Shown: piece by piece, positions 1 to 8,200 of the stretch | How the letters are laid out: each line of letters begins with the position of its first letter | Position numbering within the stretch: position 1 is the stretch's first letter | Assembly (NCBI RefSeq): GCF_003584685.1 | Contig: NZ_AP018549.1 | Span: 1,116,001-1,180,000 of the forward strand | Source of the DNA: Lactobacillus paragasseri | GTDB lineage: Bacteria; Bacillota; Bacilli; Lactobacillales; Lactobacillaceae | Direction: 5' to 3' | Length of the DNA stretch: 64,000 bases | The notes under the pieces: model-generated | What the model was told of the DNA's origin: nothing | Databases searched by the model: none | What the model saw: the letters and a program-made list of their open reading frames with translations, nothing else | Translations under genes and position numbers: made by a program

Positions 1-1
1 T

Positions 2-259
2 TTCAATCAAGGAAAACACGTTGTCTTAGATACGATTTTATACGTATTAATGGGATGGATTGTTATTATTGCTTCTAGCACCCTTTATCCAGTTCTTGGA
101 CCAACTGGTTTTTGGCTTCTAGTTTGGGGCGGAATTGCTTATACTGTTGGTGCTATTTTATTTTCAATGCGCGGAGTTCCTTATATACATGTGATTTGGC
201 ACATGTTTGTTTTACTCGGATCAATCTTGATGTATTTTTCAATTTTATTTTACGTTTAA
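2..259 (+). CDS. Hemolysin III family membrane protein, 3' part
   Basis: The reading frame is open to the left edge, so only the last 85 residues are present. They contain transmembrane stretches with the late-family pattern of YqfA/TrhA (hemolysin III, PAQR-like) proteins: a GW segment, a VWGGIAYTVGAIL segment, and the terminal 'HVIWHMFVLLGS' with the conserved histidines that are metal ligands in PAQR-type proteins. It ends just before a bidirectional terminator shared with cca. The family name is conventional; members are thought to act in membrane homeostasis and haemolytic activity here is not implied. Confidence 0.8.
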   Translation, partial: FNQGKHVVLDTILYVLMGWIVIIASSTLYPVLGPTGFWLLVWGGIAYTVGAILFSMRGVPYIHVIWHMFVLLGSILMYFSILFYV

Positions 260-296
260 AAAAGGCAAGTAGTGATTTTTCACTGCTCGCCTTTTT
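258..296. terminator. Bidirectional terminator between hemolysin III gene and cca
   Basis: An 11-bp stem with one mismatch (GGCAAGTAGTG / CACTGCTCGCC) is flanked by A6 on the left and T5 on the right, so it can end both convergent transcripts. Confidence 0.8.
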
Positions 297-307
297 GCTA
301 GCTATTT

Positions 308-1504
308 TTAATTATTTAAAGAAAGAAATTCAGTAATTGCTGCTTCGTTGTTGCTAATTACTCCTTCAAGGACTGCCTTTTTTATTTCTTCTAGTAGTAG
401 ACCCACTCTTGGTCCAGCTGGAATACCATTTTTTAATAAAAAGTGGCCATCAATCACTAGATCATGGCTATTTTTAATTGGCAAAGCTTCATAACCATCA
501 ACCAAAGCACTGCCGTTAATTGGCTGACCTAAAATATGCGCCAAATCAATGGTCGAAGCGATAGTTTCTAAGCCAGCTTGATATAAATCATAGTTATTTG
601 GAGCCCGTGAACTAATTAAGTCAAAGAAAGCAACAATATCAGCTACTTGACGCTCCATTGCATTAGAATTCTTCCACATCCGCATAAAAGAAGGAATCTT
701 CTCATTTGGTAATTTTAGTAAAATAATCATCAAAGCCCATAGATTAGCTTCAGTAGTAGGACTAAAATTGAGTTGAGGATAAAGAGCCAAATTCTCTTTT
801 TTACCTTTAAAACCTGGAACTTCTTCAGATAAACCAGTATCTAAGAAAATCTGAAAAGCCTTTTGGCTACCGGGAGCAATCCCCATTTTAACAAATTCGT
901 CGCGAATTCGTTCAACAGAAATCTTACTGAGCAATTCATGATTATCGCTAATTGCTTGCTCAGTTTCTGGTTCAAGCGTAAATTGCAATTGACTCATAAA
1001 ACGAACTGCCCGCATCATTCTTAAGGCATCTTCGTGGAAACGGTTCTCAGCTTTACCAACTGCACGGATTAGATGCTTGTCTAAATCGCCCAAACCATCG
1101 AAGTGATCAATGATATTGCCATCAACATCCATGGCTAAAGCATTAATTGTGAAGTCTCTTCTCTTCAAGTCTTCTGACAAGTTCTGAACAAAAGTTACAT
1201 GATCGGGCCTGCGGAAGTCTTGGTATCCTGATTCCGTTCTAAAAGTTGTAATCTCGTAACTTTCGCCTTCATAAAGAACCGTCACTGTTCCATGTTTGAT
1301 TCCCGTATCAATTGTCTTTTTAAAAATTTGCTTAATTTCCATCGGATAAGCACTTGTTGCAATATCAACATCATGAATATGACGATTTAAGAGCAAGTCT
1401 CTAACACTGCCTCCAACAAAATAAGCCTCATAACCCGCTTCATTAATTTGTTTTAAAACTGGAAGCGCGGCGGTAAAAACTTCCGGTAAATTGGTAATCT
1501 TCAT
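308..1504 (-). CDS. cca: CCA tRNA nucleotidyltransferase
   Basis: Adds or repairs the 3' CCA end of tRNAs from CTP and ATP in the cytoplasm. The 398-residue protein has the class II nucleotidyltransferase head: GGSVRD near residue 31, the metal-binding pair DVDIAT about 15 residues later, and [10 protein letters not shown] near residue 114, followed by '[11 protein letters not shown]' and a helical tail. Length fits the Bacillus/Lactobacillus single-enzyme CCA-adding family. It stands alone on the minus strand, divergent from the YitT-type gene with a 55-nt gap. Confidence 0.97.
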   Translation of the reverse strand: MKITNLPEVFTAALPVLKQINEAGYEAYFVGGSVRDLLLNRHIHDVDIATSAYPMEIKQIFKKTIDTGIKHGTVTVLYEGESYEITTFRTESGYQDFRRPDHVTFVQNLSEDLKRRDFTINALAMDVDGNIIDHFDGLGDLDKHLIRAVGKAENRFHEDALRMMRAVRFMSQLQFTLEPETEQAISDNHELLSKISVERIRDEFVKMGIAPGSQKAFQIFLDTGLSEEVPGFKGKKENLALYPQLNFSPTTEANLWALMIILLKLPNEKIPSFMRMWKNSNAMERQVADIVAFFDLISSRAPNNYDLYQAGLETIASTIDLAHILGQPINGSALVDGYEALPIKNSHDLVIDGHFLLKNGIPAGPRVGLLLEEIKKAVLEGVISNNEAAITEFLSLNN

Positions 1505-1559
1505 ATATTCCCTATTCCCCTTAATTATTCCTTAGTTTTGTAAGAAAGAAGGAAGTAAC

Positions 1560-2450
1560 ATGACTAAGATTTTCAATAAACAACTCTTTAAACAATTATT
1601 TTTCATAACTCTTGGTTGTAGTATTTATGCTTTTAGCTTAGATGCCATCAGTATCCCTAACAAACTAGCTGATGGTGGAATAAGTGGTATTGCGCTTTTA
1701 CTTAGATATTGGTTCCATATCAATCCTGGTCTATCAACGTTACTTCTAAATATCCCCTTAATTATAATCGGATATCGTTTTATGGGCAAACGGCTACTTG
1801 CCTTGACCATTTGGGGCACGCTTTGTCTATCCTTCTTTTTATCATTTTGGTTACACATTCCTATTATAAACCAATTGAATTTAGAACATGATCTTTTTAT
1901 TGCAGGTGTCTTGGCAGGACTTTTTTCTGGCTTTGGCATCGGAATTGTCTTTAAATATGGCGGCACCACTGGCGGAACCGATATTATTGCTAGGATATTA
2001 GATTTAAAATTAGGTATACCTGTTGGGAAGTCGCTTCTTGGTCTTGATGCTTTTGTTTTGACAATCTCCCTCACTTACCTAGACATTAAGCACATGATTT
2101 ACACGTTGCTTGCTAGTTTTGTATTAGCGCGAATTACTGATTCAATCCAAGCAGGCGCTTACGCAGCACGTGGACTTTTTATTATTTCTGATAAGTATGA
2201 ACAAATTGCTAAGATGATTGATGTGCAATTAGATCGTGGTTATACCTTCTTAGACGCAGAAGGCGGCTATGATAGATCTAGCAAAAAAGTTATTTATTGC
2301 GTCGTTTCTCCTAGAGAAATTAGTCAGGTAAAAGAATTAATTTTAAGAGAAGATCCTAATGCCTTTGTTTCAGTCGTTGACGTTCACGAGGCATTAGGCC
2401 AAGGCTTTACTTACGAAAGAAAAAAGAGACATATTTTCTTTAGAAAATAG
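1560..2450 (+). CDS. YitT family membrane protein
   Basis: A 296-residue integral membrane protein. The N-terminal ~200 residues carry about five or six hydrophobic segments with the family signature 'GGTTGGTDIIARIL' near residue 136; the C-terminal ~90 residues form a soluble DUF2179 domain ('GYTFLDAEGGY', 'VVDVHEALGQGF'). This is the YitT/DUF161 architecture widespread in Firmicutes. Substrate is unknown. The ATG follows a good AGAAGGAAGT ribosome binding site. The gene ends directly at a strong terminator. Confidence 0.92.
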   Translation: MTKIFNKQLFKQLFFITLGCSIYAFSLDAISIPNKLADGGISGIALLLRYWFHINPGLSTLLLNIPLIIIGYRFMGKRLLALTIWGTLCLSFFLSFWLHIPIINQLNLEHDLFIAGVLAGLFSGFGIGIVFKYGGTTGGTDIIARILDLKLGIPVGKSLLGLDAFVLTISLTYLDIKHMIYTLLASFVLARITDSIQAGAYAARGLFIISDKYEQIAKMIDVQLDRGYTFLDAEGGYDRSSKKVIYCVVSPREISQVKELILREDPNAFVSVVDVHEALGQGFTYERKKRHIFFRK

Positions 2451-2452
2451 TA

Positions 2453-2480
2453 AAAACTAGTCGCTGTGACTAGTTTTTTT
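2453..2480. terminator. Terminator after YitT gene
   Basis: AAAACTAGTC, 5-nt loop, GACTAGTTTT followed by a T run; a perfect 10-bp stem with A/T tracts on both sides, so it can also act on the minus strand. Confidence 0.88.
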
Positions 2481-2484
2481 AATT

Positions 2485-2543
2485 CTCGCAAACTCTCGCG
2501 TGCGAAGCGAAAATTTGCGAGAGTTCGCTTTTTTACGAGAGTT
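2485..2543. repeat. Nested inverted repeats of a CTCGC/GCGAG unit
   Basis: Two interlocked inverted repeats are visible: CTCGCAAA (2485) with TTTGCGAG (2514), and AACTCTCGC (2491) with GCGAGAGTT (2517). A further ACGAGAGTT lies at 2535. This noncoding stretch lies between convergent genes, behind a complete terminator. It may be a remnant of a small repeat element; nothing coding is seen. Confidence 0.6.
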
Positions 2544-2597
2544 AAGTAGATAAGTTAACAAAATAATTTTTCAACCGCATTGTGGTTGTAAGCCATT

Positions 2598-4409
2598 TTA
2601 TTCCTTCACATTTTTCAAAGCCTTGCGGACGGCTTCGCTGATTGCCCGACTTGTAGCAGACGCACCAGAAACCGCATCAACATCTGGGGTATTTTCTTTA
2701 ACAATACGCTCTGGAATAACCTTTAGTGCTCGCTTGCCAACATCTTCACTTTCGTGATTTTGTACAATTTCGACATTTTTGATTCCATTATCATAAGTAA
2801 CACGTACAACAAGCTTGCCACCAATACCAGCATTGGACTCACCAAGATACTGATCTTTATCAAGCTTAATGTCCTTGACCCTGTCACCATCTGCTAATTC
2901 ATTAATGCCGTTGTACTTATCAGAAGCTTCGTCTGTAACCTCATCAGTGACATTAGCTGCTTGCTCACCGGCAATCTTACCAAAAATCAAACATTCAGCT
3001 AAGTTACCGCCACCTTGATACTGGTTTGCATTAATACCACCTAATTCGCCAGCACCATACAAGTGCGGAATTGGCTTATTATTAACATCAAGAATTTCAG
3101 CTTTAGTGTTTCTTTCCGGTCCACCCTGCGTATTCAAAACGTTATATGCCATCTTAGTTGCATAAAATGGGCCCTCATTAGAAAACTTAGCCATTGACTT
3201 AATATCTCGACCAAATTGATCATCGTGACCATTTTCTACAAAACGGTTAAACATCTCAACTTGTTCCTTTAAACCGTTTGCATCAACACCTGTCTTTTCA
3301 GCTAACTCTTCAAGCGTATCAGCCTTAATCAATTTTTCATTGAACTTATCGTATAGAATCTGCCCTGCTTCAATGGTTTCGTATTGTTTTTGATCAAAAA
3401 TAATATATGGCTTCTCGTGACTACGTGGAACGCGCCAAATACCATGATCAAAAATATGACCGTGACGGTTTGGACCAGCTTCGTTAAAGTAACGCTTACC
3501 ATCATCCGCCACCATAAAGACGCTGCCGTGGTTAAGCTCTGGCCAGCTGAGAACTAACTTAGATCTCTCGCCTTCTGGTGTATCAAATGATAAACCATGC
3601 AGTAAGCCAAGAGATTCATAATTGTACATGTGCCACATCTTAGCACCAACTTCTTGCGCCATCGAAATACCGTCACCCTTATTGTAAATAGTACCTAATG
3701 GGGCAAGTTTAGAAGCAGCTAAGTAGTTTTGAATCATTTCCTTATTATTTTCAAAACCACCCGTTGTCAAAATAACGCCTCGTCTAGCTAGGACATTAAT
3801 CTTTTGGCCTAATTTTTCAATCTGAACACCCTTGATCACCTTAGAAACTGGATCTTGAATCAAGTGAGTAGCCCGCGCTTCATACCAGACATCAATCTTG
3901 TCTTTGCGGTCTAGAACTTTTTGTCTTAAAAGTTTCCAAAGTGCTGCGTCGAACCAACCATTGTGAACCAAGGTATAGTCATAGGTTTCATGTCCCTTTA
4001 GTTCAGGATATTCTTGAGTAACTCCAACACGGTATTCCTTTGGTATCTTGCTAAAGTCATTGATAAAACTAACTGGTTCAACGCCCAAGTACTTTTTTAC
4101 ATATTCCCGCATGTTGCACATTCCGCGGACATAAGTTTCAACCATATCTTCTGGCAAATCCATCGGACGCGTTAAGCCAAGATAGTATTCCTTCAACTTG
4201 TCATAGTCAGTTCCAGTCCCAAGAAGTTGGGCAGAATACCTAGTGTTCCCACCTTCATGACTGTAAGGAGCAACGTCAGCAATTAATACTTTAGTGCCGT
4301 TATCAGCTGCAAATCTAGCAGCAGTTGCACCTGCTCCGCCAAAGCCTAAAACAACAACATCATAATTTGCTTTCCAGTCAATAACTGGAGCCTTTGTTTC
4401 TTGTTCCAT
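2598..4409 (-). CDS. Fumarate reductase-like flavoprotein with C-terminal FMN-binding domain
   Basis: A 603-residue flavoenzyme. Residues ~17-490 are an FAD-binding fumarate reductase/succinate dehydrogenase-type module (dinucleotide motif GFGGAGATAA near residue 22; 'GELGGINANQYQGGGNLAECL' region near 455). Residues ~520-603 are an FMN-binding domain ending in VSGASATS, which matches the S/D-G-A-T/S-x-T site where ApbE attaches FMN covalently. No signal peptide or membrane segment is seen, so a cytoplasmic enzyme is inferred, unlike secreted flavocytochrome c or extracellular acrylate/fumarate reductases. The natural acceptor cannot be read from sequence. No apbE is present in the window. 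Confidence 0.88.
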   Translation of the reverse strand: MEQETKAPVIDWKANYDVVVLGFGGAGATAARFAADNGTKVLIADVAPYSHEGGNTRYSAQLLGTGTDYDKLKEYYLGLTRPMDLPEDMVETYVRGMCNMREYVKKYLGVEPVSFINDFSKIPKEYRVGVTQEYPELKGHETYDYTLVHNGWFDAALWKLLRQKVLDRKDKIDVWYEARATHLIQDPVSKVIKGVQIEKLGQKINVLARRGVILTTGGFENNKEMIQNYLAASKLAPLGTIYNKGDGISMAQEVGAKMWHMYNYESLGLLHGLSFDTPEGERSKLVLSWPELNHGSVFMVADDGKRYFNEAGPNRHGHIFDHGIWRVPRSHEKPYIIFDQKQYETIEAGQILYDKFNEKLIKADTLEELAEKTGVDANGLKEQVEMFNRFVENGHDDQFGRDIKSMAKFSNEGPFYATKMAYNVLNTQGGPERNTKAEILDVNNKPIPHLYGAGELGGINANQYQGGGNLAECLIFGKIAGEQAANVTDEVTDEASDKYNGINELADGDRVKDIKLDKDQYLGESNAGIGGKLVVRVTYDNGIKNVEIVQNHESEDVGKRALKVIPERIVKENTPDVDAVSGASATSRAISEAVRKALKNVKE

Positions 4410-4525
4410 ATTTATTTCCTCGCCCTTTTGTTATCGCTTACAAAAAATATTATAGGCTTTGATAAGAACTTTGTATAATAATTGGCAGTGCTGAGTTATG
4501 GTTGTGTTATTTAATTTTGGATAAA

Positions 4526-4562
4526 AATAAGCTACCCGCCATGGTTGATGGTAGGTAGCTTG
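4526..4562 (-). terminator. Terminator of the K+ channel gene
   Basis: AAGCTACC ... GGTAGCTT stem with a T-rich 3' side on the minus strand, 9 nt past the channel stop codon. Confidence 0.75.
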
Positions 4563-4570
4563 AGTTGGCG

Positions 4571-5299
4571 CTATTTCTGTTTTAACTTTTGAATTTCTTC
4601 CTTTAAATCGTGGTTTTGTTTTTCAATTTCATCCAACTTTTGCATGATCTTTTCAAGTTGAGTATCTTTATCATCAGATTTATTATCTTCTCTCACAAAA
4701 TATGTTGTAATCGAACTTGTTAACATCCCAATTACACCAATTCCTACTAGCATTAAAACTAATGCTACTATCTTTCCCACAAAAGTATGCGGAGAAATAT
4801 CACCATAGCCAACAGTCGTTGCGGTAGCAATTGCCCACCAAAATGACTGCGCTAAGGAAACATGCTCAGTCATAGAGTAAGTAATAGCACCAATAATTAA
4901 AAGGCTAAGACTAGTATATAGAAGATAAATTAAACCATTAGTATAAAGAATTTTTCTCAATCTACCAGTTAAACCAACTAATCGCAAAACTCTAAGCAAG
5001 CGCGTAAGTCTCGCTAGTCTTCCTAGTCGAGCTAGTCTGAAAAGTGTAAAAAATCCATTTACAGGGATGATTGATAATAAGTCAAAAATATTATGTTTAA
5101 AGAAACTCCACTTATTTTTTGCGATAGTCAGTCGATAGAAATAATCTATCGTAAAAACTACTAAGATGCCATTGTCCACCCACATCCATATTCCAGTATT
5201 TAAATTGATAACCGAAGCATAGTCTAGAATGACAAGAATAATAGATATTACGGCTAAAACAGCCATGATGAAGTTATATAGTTTTTCTTTTTTGGACAT
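4571..5299 (-). CDS. Voltage-gated-type potassium channel
   Basis: A 242-residue six-transmembrane channel. The selectivity filter TTVGYGD is at residues ~161-167, between two membrane helices. Before it lies an S4-like voltage-sensor helix with arginines at regular three/four-residue spacing (LFRLARLGRLARLTRLLR, ~86-103). The C-terminus is a charged predicted coiled coil (~205-242) that may assemble the tetramer; no RCK domain is present. The ATG lies 1 nt after the stop of the restored reading frame of the upstream gene, and no clear ribosome binding site precedes it, suggesting translational coupling to that broken gene. Confidence 0.92.
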   Translation of the reverse strand: MSKKEKLYNFIMAVLAVISIILVILDYASVINLNTGIWMWVDNGILVVFTIDYFYRLTIAKNKWSFFKHNIFDLLSIIPVNGFFTLFRLARLGRLARLTRLLRVLRLVGLTGRLRKILYTNGLIYLLYTSLSLLIIGAITYSMTEHVSLAQSFWWAIATATTVGYGDISPHTFVGKIVALVLMLVGIGVIGMLTSSITTYFVREDNKSDDKDTQLEKIMQKLDEIEKQNHDLKEEIQKLKQK

Positions 5300-5300
5300 T

Positions 5301-6112
5301 TTATTTATTTTTCAAATATCTATATAAAATTCTTTTTGATCTAAAGACGCTAACTATATCTGCTAATTCTTTAGTAGACAAATTATTAAAAAGCAATTTA
5401 TTAAGTTCGATTATTTTATCTTTTTCACTATATAGCTTTGTTATATAACCTGCATAGATAAAACAATTAATGACTTTAATACTTCGAATAGTAAGTTTAT
5501 ATAAATCGAATTTCGTTATAGAAAAAAATTTTTCCCGTTTGGACTAAAAATAATAGTTTGATGTTCGACATCAAATACATATCGTAAATGCTTGATAGCA
5601 TTACGTATAGGTTTATTTATTCCTGATAAAACAAAATTCCAATTTATATTATTAGTTTTTGCCTCAAGTTTAGAAACTAGGTTTGCATCTGTTAATGTAG
5701 ATACTTTTTCTATAGAATCAAATTTTCGCTTATTATTGCATATCTCATTTAAACAAACAAAAACTTTAAAAAAATCAGAACATACTTCTATCAAATCTGC
5801 ATATATCTCTATAATATCATCAGGAAAAACATTCAAAAATGCATTAGCTTCTATTTTTCTCTTATATTTCAAATTAAAATTAGAAATTCTATAAAAAAGA
5901 TTATCATTAAAATCATTAATTATTTTTTGAACAATACTCGCTCTATCTGACGATAATTTACTAGATACGTTAAATAATAGTAAAAATTGATCAATTAAAA
6001 TGATAGATTCTCTATCATCTAAGGGAATTAGTTGCTCCATTTTTCCTGATTTTAATTGAGTTAAAGATAATCTTTTTAATTCTTTCACGATTATTTGGTG
6101 ATATATATCCAT
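5301..6112 (-). pseudogene. Frameshifted protein with a HEPN-like RNxxxH motif
   Basis: The first frame gives 198 residues and stops at 5516. A second frame is open from about 5520 down to a stop at 5301-5303, adding ~70 residues, and joins it smoothly if the T7 run on the coding strand (5522-5528 on the plus strand) were T8. The joined product would be about 270 residues. RNAIKH at residues 170-175 matches the HEPN ribonuclease motif (R, polar residue, three residues, H), and the sequence after it continues in the second frame, as expected if the domain was cut. HEPN proteins are common in abortive-infection and toxin systems. Assignment is by motif only. The frame could be truly broken, phase-variable or a sequencing artefact. 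Confidence 0.55.
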
Positions 6113-6160
6113 ACTACTAGCTTTCTTCTAATTCAAATGTTACGTTTCCACCTATGCACA

Positions 6161-7987
6161 TTATACTTTTTCGGAAGCTCTCTCTAACGCCTTTTGCAAC
6201 TCTGGATCAACAGCATGAATATACAGACCATGAACACCACGCGTCATTAAAACATTAAATTCATTTTTTAATAACACATCAGCATAGCTCTTAGTTGAAT
6301 CACGTTTTTGTGTAGCTTTGCTGTTAGAACTTTCTGCTGGATCATGAATAATTCGACCATTACGATACTTTACAGAGGGACCAAGTTCAACACCAACATA
6401 ATTCAAATCAAAGCCTTGTACTGTGTAAGTCGATCCTATTTCTGCTATAGTATAATCTTTTTCTGCCCACGATTGATTACTGTATTTTACGGTTCTATGT
6501 GCTCTGTGTTTGCTTTCATATTTATCTCGTTTATTAATTTCATAGTTCCATGGCATATGCCAATCTCCTTCGGACACTTCCCAATATTTCTGATTTTCTG
6601 GTGGTTGTGTTTTTCCTCCTGAATATTCCCAATCAAAAGTTGCGACCATTCTACTAATTCCATTTTTTTGATCTTTATTCTTTTTCTCAATGGCCTTCTG
6701 CATTTCTTCAGGAGTCTTAAAAACTTTGATTTGATACTTACTATCTTGAGGTATCTTATTAATGATTCCATTATCAATAAGATTACGAAGCCAATCTATT
6801 GTAGCTTGGGATGCATCGATTCTCATTTGATTTTTCAAATAAATAATATTTTCCTTACCCGCTTTTCTTTCCAAATCAGCAAATTTTTCATCTTCTAAAA
6901 CAGAAGCTATTGATAAAACTTGCGCAGGATCATACACTGCCATAACTACTTTTGCACGTTTTAAAATATCTTCTAACATATTCTTTCCATACTTAGCATA
7001 GGCCTGATTCCTTTGTGTCAGTAGTAAATGCGCTTCATCAATCAAAGCTATATCAACTTTTTTCGATGGCTTAACCTTATTTATAAATGTAATTGGCTTT
7101 GCTACTTGTACTTGTTCATCTTTATCAAATAGCTTTTGTGATATTTCTTCATATACCTTGAGTTGTTCATTTTGGTTAACAATCATTGCTACTGATAATC
7201 TTTCAGATTTTTTATCTTCTTTTTGCTCTTTTGCAGAAATTTGATCTTCATGTACCAAATCATAAAAAATATTACTCATTAACACAGTTTTACCTGATCC
7301 AGCATTTCCCTCAACCAAAATCAACTGTCCTTCAGCCAGATTCTTATCCTTTTGAACAAATAAAGCTTTATTAATTTTATCTATAACCTTAGATTTTGCT
7401 AATAATTGTTCGCTCGTTAATTTATTAAACGGTGAAGCTTTAAATATAGCTGAAGATTCAATAATTTTACGCGCAGGAAATAAATCTTCATTTTGTTTAC
7501 CTAGTTTTTTCCAAATCAGATCAAATAAACTATTAAATTCGTCTGAATCATAGTATCTATTTTGATCATTATGACGTCGATTATTCAAATGATATACAGC
7601 CGGCACACTGCTTAGATATTGCATCAATCTATTTTCTATATCTAAAGTCATAGATTTATTAAAATGCTCGTGACCAATTACAAACATACTTACATTTTTT
7701 GAATTTTTGAAGTTAAAAAAATCATCACGTTTAGCCGGATCTGCATCTAAATGCTGCAATGTACGCCTTTGAATATCATTCGTTTCACCAACATAAACTG
7801 TGTACTGTGACTTTTTACTATTTATCGGATCATTAATGACATAAACAGTCGGAAACTCAGTTAATAAAACCCTTTTTGTGTCATCCGTAGCATATGTTTC
7901 ACTAATCTGTGTATTTAATTGACTGGCTGTTTGAACGTTATATTTAGTTTCATATATCACTGGTGATTTTAGATTTCTTTTTGTCAA
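6161..7987 (-). CDS. GIY-YIG nuclease domain fused to DUF2075 helicase-like ATPase
   Basis: A 608-residue protein. Residues ~45-125 resemble a GIY-YIG module (TVYVINDP, then YTVYVGETNDIQRR with the conserved Y/G and R, and a later glutamate in DIENRL). Residues ~220-600 are a DUF2075 superfamily-1 ATPase: Walker A GNAGSGKT at 227-234, Walker B/DEAH in VDIALIDEAH at 311-320, and 'STYTVQGFDLNYVGVELG' and 'NVLMTRGVHGLYIH' as later helicase motifs. The start appears to be TTG. The fusion occurs sporadically in bacteria and is often suspected to be defence-related; that role is inferred here from architecture and neighbours. It is divergent from the DUF3800 gene. Confidence 0.85.
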   Translation of the reverse strand: MTKRNLKSPVIYETKYNVQTASQLNTQISETYATDDTKRVLLTEFPTVYVINDPINSKKSQYTVYVGETNDIQRRTLQHLDADPAKRDDFFNFKNSKNVSMFVIGHEHFNKSMTLDIENRLMQYLSSVPAVYHLNNRRHNDQNRYYDSDEFNSLFDLIWKKLGKQNEDLFPARKIIESSAIFKASPFNKLTSEQLLAKSKVIDKINKALFVQKDKNLAEGQLILVEGNAGSGKTVLMSNIFYDLVHEDQISAKEQKEDKKSERLSVAMIVNQNEQLKVYEEISQKLFDKDEQVQVAKPITFINKVKPSKKVDIALIDEAHLLLTQRNQAYAKYGKNMLEDILKRAKVVMAVYDPAQVLSIASVLEDEKFADLERKAGKENIIYLKNQMRIDASQATIDWLRNLIDNGIINKIPQDSKYQIKVFKTPEEMQKAIEKKNKDQKNGISRMVATFDWEYSGGKTQPPENQKYWEVSEGDWHMPWNYEINKRDKYESKHRAHRTVKYSNQSWAEKDYTIAEIGSTYTVQGFDLNYVGVELGPSVKYRNGRIIHDPAESSNSKATQKRDSTKSYADVLLKNEFNVLMTRGVHGLYIHAVDPELQKALERASEKV

Positions 7988-8141
7988 CCTAATGTACTCT
8001 CTTTCTACTCATTAAATTAAAATATATCACAGTATTTGTTAAATCAAAAAGTCTCCCTTACAATTTATGAAGTTTATTTTTTTACAACTCAACTTCACAT
8101 AATAAAAAATATGATTATTGATAATATTTTACCTTGTTCGC

Positions 8142-8170
8142 TTTCCTTCGGAACTTATGTTCGATATAAT
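8142..8170 (+). promoter_or_regulatory. Promoter with LexA-like box for the DUF3800 gene
   Basis: A perfect -10 TATAAT lies at 8165-8170 with a weak -35 17 nt upstream. Directly before the -10 is GGAACTTATGTTCG (8150-8163), matching the Gram-positive SOS box CGAAC-N4-GTTCG at nine of ten defined positions. Placement over the core promoter is that of a repressor site. Binding is inferred, not shown. Confidence 0.55.
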
Positions 8171-8200
8171 ACTTCTATCAAATTTACTTAGAGAAAAATC

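Noticed and set aside
1625-2074. Long minus-strand frame opposite the YitT gene
   Set aside because: Antisense shadow of a well-supported gene; Pro/Lys/Ser-rich, no ribosome binding site and no domain.
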